Counted from the stretch's first letter, positions 11,499-25,188 are shown. The stretch: 64,000 bases of DNA from Hypholoma sublateritium FD-334 SS-4 (GCA_000827495.1 KN817588.1:1-64000); one strand, 5' to 3'. The notes: generated by a model from the sequence alone, not told the origin. Numbers and translations are program-made.

Positions 11499-14400
11499 TC
11501 TTTCTTTGGACTTGTATTCGCATGATTTCGATGTACCTTACTGTGGGAGACGCAACATATAACGATCAGCGAAATACGGCTTACAGAGATTTTCTGATTT
11601 GAGAATGGTCGCCAATGAATCTACGTGTTCGCCGTTATATTTAGAGCGACTCTGGATGCTAAGGTCCATGGTGCCTATGCCGATCACCACAGCCAGCGCC
11701 CACACAGCTCTATCTAAGTATTAGTGTGTGTCCACTGATCCCTCTAATTGCCCATCATCTAACTCGGAAATGTCAATCCCATGAGCCACACTGTACGTGG
11801 ATACAAGGGTACGGACCCACATGTCGTCCTTATACTCAATCGTCACGGCTGTTGGTGGGCGCTAATGGTGAATCACAACGATCATCGCTGTTTGACGCCA
11901 ACGTAACCGACTTCAAAATAATCTACACAAACCCCGAATTATCCTCCCTGGATTACCTCGGAGTTTTCCGAGCACGTCCTTTTAAAAATACAGCGACCCA
12001 CTAGAACAATTTTTTTTCCATGCTCGAGAAGCGTATGTAGGTGCGTGCTCGCCGCAAAACGTGTCTACCATTCCAAATACGGATTCTGTCACACGCAGTA
12101 CGTCGAATATCAGGACCTTCTGATACGCCACTCGCCGTCCATGATTGACATGTCTCAGTTCCGTCGGCGGTCGGAAGAGTTTAGCTATCACATCAAGCAG
12201 ATGACCTCCACCGGTCCCATAATTTATTGGCCGGTGCAGTACATTATTTTTCCCGTTTTCGTCTCGAGATATATGTAATGGCGATAGTCCGCATACATAT
12301 ATCGAATCAAAGGTATACTGCTATGGTATGCGCGGTGTAGAGCAGGATGGAAACGCCGGGCCAAACTGTACGTGTGAGACTATCACGGCAGGGATTTTTG
12401 GTCTTCGAAAAATCCGCCTACATGGGAGACTTGTGGGAGACAGTCGGAGACTTTCACTCACACCAAAATTAGCGCCGGTCTATTGCACATATCGGCACTT
12501 CGGCACGAGCTGCACCAGGCTACTAAGTAACATACCTTCGAACGCAGCGACGAAGCGTCGAAGTAGTAAAACACTCGTCTAAGGAGTCGTATAAATTTGG
12601 TGCATGTTCCTATGCACACCCATCTCACACCAAAGACGCGTACGCTTGATCGCAATCGTTGGAGATAAGCTACAGCATAATTTTGTCATGCAAAGATTCA
12701 CGTATCTCTTGGATTACGTAGTGTGCTGGACATTGAATCCTACAAATCCCAACATAATAATATAGCCTGTCTGGTACATACGAAGATTCTTTGCTCTTTG
12801 GGCTCGTTCTTTGTCATGTAAACGCTTCATCGACCTGATAAACACGTGTGCCCGCGAGGCTTATGAATGCTTACAATGACTTTGCTTCCGATGGAGTTCT
12901 GATATTGTTATTGCCAAATTATTGCGGGTCATTCATGCACTGTCGTATACGGGTAGAACACCAAATTTCAAATTGTGATTTACTGCAGACATGAATCTCG
13001 GCTCACAACGAGAGAATCCAGTTGCTTCGTAGTACATACCCAACGACGCAGCAATGATGAGCCATTGGCACCGACGGCGGCGACCCAGGCCTCCCGTTCC
13101 ACGTGCTGTGTGATTGTGATTGTGAGTGAATTCACAAAGGGCTTCCCATCAAGCTTATTCAGAGCCGCGTATTGGACATGCAGATAAGATTCAGGTTTCT
13201 ATCTGATGAGGGCGCTTCACTCGAGCAGGAAAGGGCCACCAGTGGTACGCTACTTGCATGGGATTTCGCTAAAAAGATGCCGGAACATGCTTTTTCTCTA
13301 AGGGTCATATGTACGGGTCATATATAGCGTAAGCTTAATTTTACAGTGATTTTCTGGAAACTCTCAGTCCGGGAAAGTAGACCGTCCGCCATCTTCCGGA
13401 GCGCAACTTTATTTATATTAATTTCCAGACATGTCAGGAAAGATAGGTGCATATACTCCCCTTGTTCTTCAAATGGCATGTGGGCGAATGACCAAGGATT
13501 TCAGATTGGCGTTCTCGAAATTAGAATCCTAGACTGCTCACCGACCGCATACTCCAAAGGTAGGACCGTGATGTATATAGACAGTGAGATAATTTCTAAA
13601 TTAAAAACACTGCTTTCCTTAATAGTGCATTTGCTTGTCCTCAGATTGGAATCGCGCCGGACCTACTGCGTAGCCTGTAGGCCTCTACATAGGAACCGAG
13701 GTCACCGAGGCGTGTTCATTTAATTCCCGTGCCATGGAACACATTTTGCAAGGAGTGTTGATGAGGGCCGACCTCTCCAAGTCAATATCATCAAGTTAAA
13801 TTCAATACTTTAATTACATCTCTTACTTGAAACCACATCTCTTATTGTTATATAATTATAGTAGCAATAATTGCGCCTTAGAGGCGCACTTACCCATTCC
13901 ATGAACTTCTGAAATAGTTCGAAAAGACCCAAAGATGAATATACTTTCTACTATGCCGGGACGAAATGACGCTGGCGGATCTACCTGTAAACTTCCGTGG
14001 GTCGTACTTGTGTACTATCTCTGAATCACCTTATCTCACATGCAGTTCGACGCTTGTTCCATCCGTACGATGGGAAGTAATCTGTAGAATGGAAGTAAAT
14101 ACATCGCCATTAGATGTCAGCCACGGCGGCGCGCGCTGCTAGACGCTGCTCTCGCGTCAGGGCTTTGGGCATGGTACCGAGTTTCTGGGTTTACTCAAGG
14201 TTTGTCTCCAGATAAGGCAGGCTGGATACGAAAACCCGGTAAAATCGTGCCGAACTTGCCCTGTTGATCGCCCCATTCAACTCCGAGTCGCACTTTGGTC
14301 GCACTCAGCATTTACCCTTTTACTCGCAGATATTTCCTAGGCATTCTGCAGGGTGAATTATCATGTACCCGCTTATACTAACCACTGTATGTGTGAACCA

Positions 14401-14618
14401 AACCCGCGAGTCTGATAAAACATTGGGTGTACACTGTACATCGCGTAAGAGGAGAAGGATTGTAATCACGAGACTCAGGTGGCAAAAGATCACACACGCT
14501 GCTAATTGTAGAATGCTCTCCGCAACGACCACCTCGCCGTCGCACTAGAATCCTAATGCGCACCTAGAAGACCAAAAAGCACCCCGTATCCATCTTCAAA
14601 CACGACATCTATCACACA
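11499..14618. other. Gene-free stretch
   Basis: I see no supported gene. Open frames are short, unrelated to known families and not joined by splice sites. The first 100 bp are probably the 3' end of the glycosylase transcript and the last 200 bp the promoter of the F-box-like gene. Confidence 0.5.
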
Positions 14619-15789
14619 ATGTTCTATCATACGGCTGAAGAAGATACTCGGTAAGCATTTGCAGTCCTTTGTTATATTGTAAATTCATATTCGCCCCATC
14701 GATAGGGTGGCGGAACTGTCGACTCAGCTCTGGAGTCAGCTGCCTCTGGAGCTAATCCGCGAGATAATTCTTATCTTAGCCCAAGCGAGCGTCGAAAAAG
14801 CTCGACAACTTCGATTCGTATCCAGCGACGTCAATGTGCTAGTGCTCCCCATCCTCTTTCGCCATGTCGTGATGCTATACCCTGAACACGTCAACCGATT
14901 CACTACCACCCTACTTCCCAAGCGAAAAAACTTCATACCAGCGCTCAAGTCTAAGCTACACATAATGCCGCGACTACTATCCAGTTACAAAGTCGACACC
15001 TGGGTCTTGGTTGTTAACGACAGACGACCATCAATAGAGACCGCTCTCGCCAGCGTGGCACCTGTATTTTCAGGCCTCTCGAAACTCGCCATCACAGGCC
15101 AAAACCTCTCATCTAACGCTTTTTGGCTTCGCCGACATCCTATCTACCCCAAAGTTATGCTCCTCGTACACTATGGTAGTCCACATCTCGTCAACTTCTA
15201 CGATCCTATCTTCAAGTCTGTCACACACCTATACACATGCATAACACATGGCCACCGCTACTCCACCATCTCAGACCTTCCCTGCTTGACCCACCTCGCC
15301 GTTAGCACACGACCGGACCTACCGGGAGAGACCGCCGTCAATGTCGCTGCATCGCTCAAAGAGATTTTGAAAGCGTGCGATGACCTCGCATCATTGGTGT
15401 TTCTCATGTCAGTCGCCTCACTCAACGACCCTATATATTTGCGCTGGTTATCATGGCTGGAAGGGTGTTTGGAGGATAAGCGGTTCATCCTCCTTCCTGA
15501 CTATCGCTTGCCGCGCATGGAATGGAGTGCTATTGTGAATGGGAAAAAAACGCTATGGGATCGCGCCGAGGAGTGGAGACAGCTCGACATGGTCGAAGAG
15601 CCACTGCGCGCCTCCCTGCTGGAGGATGCTTTAGAGCTCGCTCATGACGAGCGTGAGGCGTTCCCGGTTCTTGGTCATCGCCGGGAGGAGGAGTGGGAGA
15701 TCGACCTGGTTCAGCGGGATAACTACCATGTGCAAGCAGACGATCCCGACTTGCGAGGACAACCAGGTTTTATCTCCGCCTTTGGGTAA
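14619..15789 (+). CDS. F-box-like protein of mushroom type
   Basis: Exons 14619-14650 and 14706-15789 give 371 residues. The small first exon carries the ATG; a GTAAGC donor and an ATAG acceptor around a 55-bp intron restore the frame into QLWSQLPLELIREIILILA. That segment (about residues 16-34) matches the short F-box core (LP.EL..EI) seen in many Agaricomycete proteins, which would bind Skp1 and bring targets to an SCF ubiquitin ligase. The remaining 320 residues have no repeat or motif I recognise. They contain Leu-rich stretches such as LPCLTHLAV and LASLVFL, typical of the loose C-terminal part of these proteins, and an acidic end. Mushroom genomes carry very many such genes and targets cannot be guessed. 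F-box assignment is fair, function unknown. Confidence 0.75.
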
Positions 15790-17523
15790 TGCCCAACGCA
15801 CGTCGACCGACCATGCTCAATGATTGAGGACGAGGAGGACCAGAGCATTTACCACCGGCGAACTTGGTATTCTGCTCCTTTCTCTTCGTATCGCCGCATG
15901 TTTGTAATGATAACGTCACACAGAAAACTTCTAATCAAACCTACCCTGATTTTGCCGAGGCCCCTGGCAATGGAACGTGTGATAGCGGTGACGACTGAGG
16001 CCTGAGGCCTGAGGCGTTAACGCGTCCTGCCTCCAACATCAGCAAATGTTCCATTAGAGACGATCAGCTGTTTTAACCCTCGTTTTCTCGCGCCGGGCTA
16101 TCATGGGGCTATCATCGGACGTTGAAAGACCCACCAAACTTCTCGAGTTGTCTGCCGACCCCCGTCCAGGAATCAAGATAGCGCCACCTTCGATATTCAC
16201 AGCAGCTATAAGCAAAGAGCAACATTCTGGGGACGGATAATAAGAGGGCGCATCTGCATCATCATTCTGATGAAAGTCAAATCCGTTCGTGACATATTTA
16301 CTGTATATGTAGTAGCTCCATTTCGATGACTATATTTGAGCTTCCAGCTGAATTCACCGGCAAACATTACACCTCAAGAACGAACCTTGAGGGTATCTTT
16401 GTGTTTGAATGCAGCTTCCAAAGACGTCGCTCTCGAGTCCAAATGGTCTCAAGTCCCCGCATACCAGCGATGTATGCATTCCAAGTCTTTTTGCTTCAGT
16501 CGGGTGAGGGAAGCGCGCCGCGGGAGGAACTTTAGATCCTCAGCAGCCGCTTCGTTCAATTTGTCTTGATGAGGATTATAATGGGGTGTGTCATCTTCCC
16601 CTGGAGGATTTCGTTTACATTCCACCTCCCGGACAGATATTCTCGCTCAGGATGCTGCGAAACTCAGGGCACAGACCAAAATGCACTCATCTCGTTCACG
16701 GGGCTCCCTGGAGAAATTCTGGTCCAGGGATTCACATGTCAGTTCCTGTGCATGTATCCTCGCGAAAACCTCGCTCATATCCGGCATCTTCGTTACGCTG
16801 ATACTACAAAAAGGCATTAGGAAATACCGACATAATACGGTGCCCACAGTCATCTTCCCGCAGCGCGACATGGCATGCGAATTCCGGATGAGCGGCGCAG
16901 CGAGAAAGGCTTGGGAGGATATTGATATTTCCCTTGGTGAGCGGGTACTAAACGGCGCGGACTCTCCCTCACGCTGTTACACATGTAACGTTGAGCGTGG
17001 CTGAGAAAGGACCAGAACGTGAGCGCCGCGATGCTCGCAGTTGAAGACGTAATTTGTATTAATAGAGGAATTAAGACTCTCCTTGCTCAAAAAATTTCGG
17101 GTCAGGAGACAATCGAGACGCCATGTTGGAAATAAGAGAAAAAGCCTGAGACAACGCGCTTGCAGCGCGCCGCGGCTTGTAACGTGGGAATTATTTTATG
17201 GTCAAGGTTTTATGGTGCTGATCCAACGCTGATCTGCGCTGATCATGGCGATCGACCACGATCATCACTTTGACTTATGCTTAGTACCCATCGCCTCAGG
17301 CTACACCCTACTGCCCCTGCTTGATGATTATTTCTCTCCTTGGTCTCGGGCTGTAAGAAAAATCGCACAGTTGCCACGACCCACGTGGGGACGCTTAACC
17401 GTTCTGCCTCGAGGCAGAAGACACAGGTAGGTATAAGGGAAACAGATTGTTGCTTGCCTTTGTTCTCTCTCGTCTATCAACACTGGAGTACTGAAAAGCC
17501 TCGACGTCATCTACCTCTATCAT
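15790..17523. other. Gene-free stretch with a small tandem repeat
   Basis: No supported gene. Near 15995-16015 the unit CTGAGGC is repeated about three times. Overlapping short frames at 16326-17004 have no motif and no phase-consistent introns. The last 100 bp are the probable promoter of the first DUF6699 gene. Confidence 0.45.
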
Positions 17524-18764
17524 ATGCCTGATTCACCAGGACGACCCAATTACCAGCATCATGCTGGCTTTTATCGCAGTCTGAACTTCCCCCGCGATGA
17601 TCTCTCCAAAGCTTGGGAAGCGAGTCCTTTCTCCAGTCGATCTCTTCCTATGTCTCCATTACGGCCTGTATTTGAGCTCCCGAGGCCAAAGAATCAGGTC
17701 TCAATTTCTCCATCGTCACCACCAGCTTCAGCTGTTCTGAAGACTCAGGACAAAGGTTTTTGGAGACGGATTCTTCGTTTTGTACTTATGAAGTCCGGTA
17801 GGCATTTTATCTTTTCATCAACCTAATTTGATTGATCAATGTGCGTAGGCTATCTTTCTGGTCAATCAGACGTCACAAAACGACCAGACGAGCGACCGGA
17901 ACCGGATAGCCCACCCAACGAGCGAGTCCCCCTCCACGAATGGAAGCAATACGGATATTGGGCTCGACCATTCATAAACGATGTTTTATGCCAGAATTCC
18001 CGTGTGTTTCTCTATTCGTCACTCGCGTATGGATTTGAGCTGATCGGAGTTCCCTTATAGCTGTTACGAGTGAGAAGACCATCTCCACACAAGCCCTCGC
18101 GGATCTGATTACGAATATGCGTGGAGCCGAGGATCCTGAGTTTGAAGTATTCCCAGACCGGTGGATCGTTGGTGCTAAACATCGCGCGCTTCCTCCTCGA
18201 CCTGCTCGATGGAAAGACCCTGACCCAAATGCGCCGCTCCCATTCCCTTGGGAGGTACAACTAAACCCACTCCTTCACCACCTACTCTGGGGTCCGTCTG
18301 CGTTACGCTGGTGTATTTGGGAAGATCCCTTATTGGCTGTCTACTACGGTCGTACGCACATGAACGTCCTGTGTACTGATGCGGACCGAGCACAACCGGC
18401 AACGTGGCCTTTCCTGACTTACATGCATTTCAACGCAGTACTTGGGGATGACGCGTATAAGTTCCCATGGCCTTTCACGGTGTTCAATCCAAAAGGAATC
18501 AAAGTTGGAGACATTCTTGCCGAGATCTATTACAATTTCCAGCTAGCTGTTACGGAGGCAGAATTCGGTAGTTGGCCCGAGTTCAGGCGACAGGCTGCTA
18601 AACGAACGCACCAACAACGACTTCACCGCTGGGTTGATTTTGGGGCACCCCCTCTTGTTGACTATCTTCGTCGCTGTGATGCTCTAGGTGCGAAAATGTA
18701 CTTCCGGGGCATCGAACCTTCTGTGGATGGTTGTGGTTGGATGATAGTTTTCGGACCATACTGA
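17524..18764 (+). CDS. DUF6699-domain protein, copy A
   Basis: Exons 17524-17797, 17849-18001 and 18061-18764 give 376 residues. Donors GTAGGC and GTGTGT and acceptors CGTAG and TTATAG close the frame at both junctions; the introns are 51 and 59 bp. The first 140 residues are Ser/Pro-rich and probably disordered. The C-terminal domain begins near LNPLLHHLLWG and contains the features I recall for DUF6699: a Trp-rich start, a mid segment FTVFNPKGIKVGDILAEIYY (the conserved V.D.L..I block), then VTEAEF and a final Gly-rich strand. DUF6699 is abundant in Agaricomycetes and has no known function. The next gene downstream on the same strand is a paralogue, which suggests tandem duplication followed by strong divergence. 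Confidence 0.8.
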
Positions 18765-19364
18765 ACTTCACTCTTATCACTTACTGCGTCAACTCATATC
18801 CCGAATGTATCGCATTATTACTTCATGATCGATTCCTGATGTGATCTGCTCTTAACACCTGCGCTTGCTTCTTTGCTCTTATGACATAGATACGGGCAAT
18901 ACATGGATCGCCGACTAGCAGAGTATACCAGTGCTTTCATCTCATTCTGACAGTTCTCAACAAGCCGAGGCGTTATTTTACTCTAGACGACAGCCCTGTT
19001 CAATGTTCCGTTTCCAGTGCTCTCTCTGGACAGTGGTATTCACTGTACAGTTTGAAGTGATATCGCGGCGCAAGTTTCCGAGTCGGCCTCGAGAAACATC
19101 CCAACTTATTTTCTGTCTTGCAGGCAGCGCACACAATACACGTTCATTTTGTCCTGAAGGCAAATCCAGAGTGCACGTGGTCGATGGAAGACAATCGATA
19201 AGAGATGTCTTGAGAATTTGAACCCCGGCGCCGCTATTGGCCCCTTCTTCGCCGTGTTTAATCAAACGGGTTCAGAGTGGACGACAATGCCACGCTCTTG
19301 GGAAACACTGCGGTTTTAAAGCACGAGTGCCCTGCTATGTCGCGGCTTCTTCTCAACCGTCAAC
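18765..19364. other. Spacer between the two tandem DUF6699 genes
   Basis: 600 bp with no supported gene; it must hold the terminator of copy A and the promoter of copy B. Confidence 0.5.
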
Positions 19365-20661
19365 ATGCCACTCTTCAAAGATCGTCCTCAGCATTACAAC
19401 GGCGAGTCTGAAATCGCCCCGCGATCCTTATTCAACAAATTGCGGCACTGGCTGTATTTCCGTCGCGGCGCAGAGCCTGCTACCTTTTGGAACCCCGAGG
19501 ATTTTTCGCTAGGAAGAGGCATATCTCGTCCCCCTCGCGGAGCGCGTAAGCCACACTTTCATTTGACAACTACGGGCAATCGTGACAATTTTTCTTATAG
19601 GTACAGTCACATTTCCTCCGCATCCGCACATTCCAGCTGCAGTACCCAACGGCCGAGGAAATCACAAAAATCGAACGCGCTTTTCCCCTCCCGATAACCA
19701 GCAGCTATATCAATTCACGGCTCCTTCTCAGGAACCTGATAATCTGTATCCGTATCAGTACACCACACCGGCCAGTGCGCTTCCACCCATCTACTCATCT
19801 CATAGAGGACAGTCTAGGACTGTACCTCGAATCCCTGGGTATACTCAACAAGCGGCATATCCAGTACTTCGCAGCAATTTAACCGATACCCACCATTCTC
19901 GACACAGAAACAACACCGAAAATCGCATACAACAAAACATGCTTCTAAATACTGGGCGACCGCCCCACCTATCTGCGCAGAGTCCACAACCTGAAAGAGG
20001 GCGAGGCGAACGACGAACTCTTACTCAGCGACCAGCCCCGCGTACTCCAAGTAATCCTCGCTCTGATCCTCCTCCGGCTCATGATCTACGTGGTACAGAT
20101 TATGCTCTTCTCACCGAGCTAATCCCAGCTGTTTCTCGTTACCCATCTGTTGACTGGATTATCTGCTTTCCTTTGTCGACTGCTTTCAAATGGGTAGGGC
20201 CTGAAGCGAAGGAGGCTCTAAACCTGGACGCTTTGGCAATAATCCCGCCCATAAAAGGTGTCGATGGGGTGTCGATATCCACCCGGAAAGACAACGATGG
20301 ACTCTCGTTGGTTCTTGAGCGCTTCGGTCCGATAACTTTAGCCTCTGACGAATATTTGACCGTCGGAAGCATCTTGGGCGCGATCAAAGCTTACTTTAGC
20401 ACACCCTTGTCTACCACCGAGATGGACGCGCTTGACCCAATTGTGCGAAAACATGTCACTAAATCGTATCGCAGACGGTGGGATGCTCAAGGACAAGTGA
20501 TAAAGAAACAAGTATGGCCGATGCTATCCTGTGAGGGACCTACCCGTGTCGATTTTTTGTTCAATTACTTTAGGTATGCCGGGCTGGAAATGGACAAGAA
20601 CTTTGCAGCGAATGGGAAACTTTATTTGACTCTCCACAACAGCTGGTTGACGCGACGCTAG
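19365..20661 (+). CDS. DUF6699-domain protein, copy B
   Basis: Exons 19365-19545 and 19601-20661 give 413 residues. The 55-bp intron has a GTAAGC donor and a TTTTTCTTATAG acceptor and restores the frame exactly. A long N-terminal half of about 250 residues is rich in Pro, Ser, Gln, Arg and Tyr and is probably disordered. The domain starts near LIPAVSRYPSVDWIICFPLS. Blocks such as LTVGSILGAIKAYFSTPLST line up with the V.D.L..I block of copy A, followed by a conserved basic helix RKHVTKSYRRRW and a final LYLTLHNSW strand. Same strand and same order as copy A, 600 bp away. Function unknown; could be a structural or interaction module. Confidence 0.78.
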
Positions 20662-21200
20662 TTGTTTGAATCGGAATTACTGAATTCATACTATGTACAT
20701 ACAGTGTTTCTTTTGAGTAACGTACAAGTAACGCATTGGTTTATTTGTACTCCTCTACTTATACATCGTATCATTCAAACATCGAGGGAGTAAATCCATG
20801 TGGATAGCTCGTATCTTCTGTATTAGCAAAGGTCTCGTAAAGGTGAGAAAACTCCATTTGTCAATTTTTGTGTTTGAATTCCCGTTTATGCATATCTTTA
20901 TAGCATAAGTGTCCACTCTTATGTGATACACCTTCGCCCATTTCATTTAGTAATACCGGACGCCATCGTGATCAATGATCCCGATTGGCGCCGGCGGGGT
21001 ACAATAGTTGATCACACGGCAACAGTATTTGATTTAGGTTTATGTAAAGCAAGCCGGCGCCTATTCGGTGGGAGCGCAGCGGCACCTTCGCAAGAAGCGC
21101 GCCGTTATTTCCGAATGGAGTGCTTCACTGCCTAATTTTTCTTTACAACATTGACACATCGTAGTGCGTGTCTAAACTCCCACAACATAGTTACGACAGG
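20662..21200. other. Intergenic, 3' ends of DUF6699 copy B and the GNAT gene
   Basis: Convergent 3' flanks. AT-rich, with no open frame worth calling. Confidence 0.5.
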
Positions 21201-21830
21201 CTATACATCATGTACTGGGCATACCGGAGTATTTTGCGAGTGCTGAGATCGAAGAGATTGATACTCTCTGGATAACATGCCCATCATTAGAAAATCAACC
21301 CATTTCCCTTCCTTCCACACCGCCTCGCGCTGTCTTCCCTCATGTTTGAATCCACTGCCAGAGTACGTCGTTAAAAATAGAGTACCAATCTATGTCAAAC
21401 AATACGAGACTTACACGTGCTCGTATAGTGCAATTGCACCAGGATTCGAAGCAAAAACCTTCAATGAGAGGCGCCGAAGACCCAGGGATGTGAAAGAGTA
21501 TGCAATCAGCCACTCCATAATCTCTGTCCCGTACCCCTTCCCCCACCAGTCCTTTGCTAAAGCAATTGAAATGCTACCATCAAGGTTCTGCGGGGGCTCG
21601 ATATGAACATTTACGAATCCAAGTTGGACGCCAGTTTTCTTGGATTCTGCAACCACAAATAGTACCGTCCTTTTCATTGAATTGATGTACTCGAGACTGC
21701 GGTCATGGTTAGGCGCAACAAAATTGGGCGTCATATTGAGGAGAACATCATAGCTGTTGAAAAGCTCGAGGAAGAATGGCTCGTCAGCTGGACGATATTC
21801 ACGAAGGAGGAGGCGATTTGTTTCGAACAT
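21201..21830 (-). CDS. GNAT-family N-acetyltransferase (RimJ/RimL-like)
   Basis: Exons 21415-21830 and 21201-21354 give 189 residues from the ATG at 21830. The 60-bp intron has a perfect GTAAGT donor and a CTCTGGCAG acceptor, and its removal joins the end of ALYEHV to GFKHEG, the usual GNAT pattern of a Tyr-containing helix followed by GF. The start RLLLREYRPAD is typical of the RimJ/RimL branch. The acetyl-CoA binding region is near AKDWWGKGYGTEIM, where Q/RxxGxG is replaced by WWGKGYG as in many of these proteins. The end VWKEGKWVDFLMMGML is also typical. It should transfer an acetyl group to an amine, such as a small molecule or protein N-terminus; the acceptor is unknown. Probably cytosolic. 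Confidence 0.9.
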
Positions 21831-23076
21831 AGCACGATGTCGGCTGGAACTGCTGGAGTCATGTCATTAGCCTCTACATACTTATAGCAGAGAAGGGGAC
21901 GCACAATTGGTACTTATTTCCCCCGGGACATGTCTGTCGACATGACCGCAGCGTGCCGCAGCAAAATGCCTGATACTAATCGATAGCTTTCGCGTCTCGC
22001 GTATACACTGGCATATGAGGATAAGAATAGACTGGTGAGTCGTGGACAAAAACATTCTGCAGGTACCAAAGTGAAGTAAGCATGTGGTCGATTGAATGGG
22101 ATTACGTTGAGGATGCTACCGCGCAGCTAAGCCGCAGCGCTTAGTAATTGTATGTGGCCAACCACTCGGAACTTACGCAGGGTTGATTTCGATTAGTCGC
22201 AAGTATACTTCTAGTACTTGCTAAATGACCATGTAAAATATCCTGATCTTTGCGCAGCCTGATACAGTCATTCATCGTCCATTGAGACACACGGTCCAAT
22301 GAGGCAAAACGAGATTGCGAGCTCATTTCTTCCTGGAATCCCTCGAACTTTTTTGTTTTGTGTTTTTATATTGGGCCTCTATGTTTCTATTCCCTCGATA
22401 AGGATAAGTCCTGTTCAATGGTCCACTGTGAGGCAATCAGTCATTTTGATCGAAAAACAGCAAAATGGTTTGCCTCAGAAATGTTGCTTTCTTGCAGTAA
22501 AGTTCTGATTTTCTCTTCCTAATTGATGTATATATATGTAATGCATACCTTCAAGCTTTTATTTTGCTGAAGAGTACCAGTTGTGGTTAGAAAAAGGTCA
22601 AAGGGACATTTTCTACTCGTAGTGTACTATTGAGTCACATCAAGTCACACTTGCTATTTCCGTCCGTGGCGGGAATGAGGAGACGACGCATCAAAAAACA
22701 TCTAAGTTAGGAAGAAAAGCCTTCAAAATTAGGAAGGTGTGATTCTGTCTCATTGGGCCGTGTCGCACTGATCTTGAATGTTTTCATTGATTATAGACGA
22801 TGAACTATATTTCTCGCTCATTCTGTCTCAATAACTGCAGATCTTATAATATCACATGTATATACACATTTTTGTCTACTCAGAATTTTCATTAGTAATG
22901 CTAAATAAATGTCCGAGGCTTAAATGCATTTGGTTGTCTCAATGGACGGTGAATGACTGTAACGTCTAAAATTGGTTCATGCATGATAATTGATATATCG
23001 ATAATCAACACATTTGTCACTACGAGTACCCTATTTTGTTATCAGCACGCTAACTCAGCTACCTCTTGGCCTCCCG
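21831..23076. other. AT-rich intergenic stretch
   Basis: No supported gene in about 1.2 kb between the GNAT promoter and the 3' end of the HET gene. Short frames only. Confidence 0.5.
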
Positions 23077-25163
23077 CTATAGATAAAGCGTTACAAGCTG
23101 CATCCCGTGCCTTTCCACGTCTTCTTTGGCAATTCTATATTTCTTCCCGACAGATTTGAGTTGACAGATGATGGGGCCTGGAACTCGTATGAACGTAACG
23201 TCGTCAGAAGGACTGAGTCTAAAATCTGTCCCGTTTTGTAGAGGCACAGTTAGACAGTCGCGGGGGAGCAGTATGTCATTGTTGTCGCTGTCAGCACCGA
23301 AATTGAGTACTCCCAAAATCACAATAGATGGGAACGGAGACAGCTCGATAACAATTGGCTTGTGGCTTGCGACTGGAGAAACCGTGTCGCTTCGCTCTTT
23401 ATAAATATTTTCGTCCAGTAGATTGTATTTGGATGGAAAGGACGAGGTATGACGGCCTTCGAGCTCAACAATTCCCGAGAAATCTCCGCGAGGGACGTAG
23501 TTTGCCTCAGATATGCTCTCCTGTTCGCATCGCAAGGCGGGAACAAGGAGTAGGGGGATCCGAACGCCTAAATGAGTGAATATTATCGGCTCAAGAGGTT
23601 TCCACTGGGATAATTTACCCTCGGCATTGTCGAAAACGGATGAGCGGTTGGCATAGTCCTTGATACTGGAAGGGATGAGTCTATCGGAAAAAGTGTATCC
23701 ATGATTGAATATATCGAGTGCGTGTTTCGTTGAGCTAAGAACTTCGCGCATGAGTCGAGTGAGCGCACGCTGGGCCCCTTCTCCGTAGGCAATCGATATT
23801 TCCACCCCGAGAAGACCCATAAGAGAATACACTTCGTCCTCTTCGCGCGTAACTTTACGATTCATGGCCAGCTGCATCTGACGAGAAAGTGGAATCGCGG
23901 CCGGCTCGGCCTTTTCGATCCATGTGATGGTTGTGGCCTTTTCAATTTGTTTCACAACATCTCCAGTTGAGCTCATGTTGAAGGGTTCCCAATCCATGTT
24001 ATAGAACCGCACATTAGCCGGGGCGAGCAGCTCCTGTAGGGTCCATCCCCGTGTAAACCAGGGATCCGTATGCATGCTGTCAAGTTCTCGCGTCTCCGCG
24101 AGATAGGCTACGCAAACATAGGCGAGGCAATACCACTTATACATTGATCTGATTGATTCGTCGAGTTCGCTGCTGCTGTCCTTGTTGATGCAGACCGTGT
24201 CCATCCACCCGAAGGTTACGCCATGTACCTGCGCTGCGATCTGGCAGAATTTGGTAACCTTGGAAAGCCCGCGTTGGTTGGACTCGCGCCGCTCCCAATT
24301 GCTGAAGATCAGGTCGCCGGGGCTGTCGCGGATCCACGTGTGTGAGAGAATGGCGTATCGTGAGGTGTCTTCGACGAAGTTCAGCATTTCCGTCCAGCGC
24401 GAGTCCTCCACGTCTGAATCGTCTGAATCGTAGTTCGAGGAGTCGCCATCTGAAACTTCACCCTGGGCGTCATCGATTTTTTCTTGTCTACGAATTAATG
24501 CACGTGGGGGATAATGAAATTCGACGATGACGCGAGAGAGGATTAAGTTGAGGATCTCGTTTCTTTCAAGAAGTTGGATGTGTGATCCCGTTGGTTCAAA
24601 GGCTAGGAGACGGATAGGCATCTTATTGAAGACAATTCGACGAGCGCCCTCCAGAACAAGCGGTGGTAATTCTTGGCTTCGGATATCTCAACATATACAT
24701 ACATATTAATAGGCAAAGTGAATTTGAATAGATATAAATTTAAATCACCCACATTTTGGAACGGAGGTCATTGACGTCGGCGATTTTTGTACTGTTGGAT
24801 TTGTTCCAATCGAAGTCTCTGTCTATTTTAAGGATTTATATTCAATGGACGTAGATGTACTCACCGATGGCTTCCTCGGAGGACGTATGAGATTGATTGG
24901 GCGTACTTGGTTTCGACGCTTTGACTATATAATTTTGCAGGGATAAAATAAGATCTTGGGCTTCTTTCCCATTTTCTAAATTCAATGGAGAGGAAGGAAG
25001 ATCTGTATACGAAAGGTATTAATACGTAGTATAAATAAGGCACGCTCTTAAAAAGAGATATCTCACCTGACGTAGGAATATACGCATGCAATATGGGTTG
25101 TATGAAGCCCGCCAATGCTACGAGCAACGCTCGCGCCGCTGGACTATCTATCAAGCTTGGACT
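23077..25163 (-). CDS. HET-domain (heterokaryon incompatibility) protein, 5' end unresolved
   Basis: HET proteins trigger growth arrest or cell death after non-self fusion in filamentous fungi. Exons that close in phase are 25067-25163, 24865-25002, 24753-24822 and 23077-24676 (at least 634 residues). Introns have donors GTGAGA, GTGAGT and GTGGGT; the last acceptor is AAG. The domain begins with MPIRLLAFEPTG; block 1 reads YAILSHTW, block 2 FGWMDTVCINK and block 3 TRGWTLQELLAP. All three HET blocks are intact, so the domain may be functional. An acidic linker (SDGDSSNYDSDDSDVED) separates start and block 1. The exon at 25067-25163 is hydrophobic (ALLVALAGFIQPILHAYIP). It begins in phase 0 after an acceptor with no ATG, so at least one upstream exon is missing from my model; the opposite strand there holds a pseudogene. 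The C-terminal 200 residues are unrecognised. Confidence 0.88.
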
Positions 25164-25188
25164 CTGTAAATGCGCAGCTTACAGGTTG

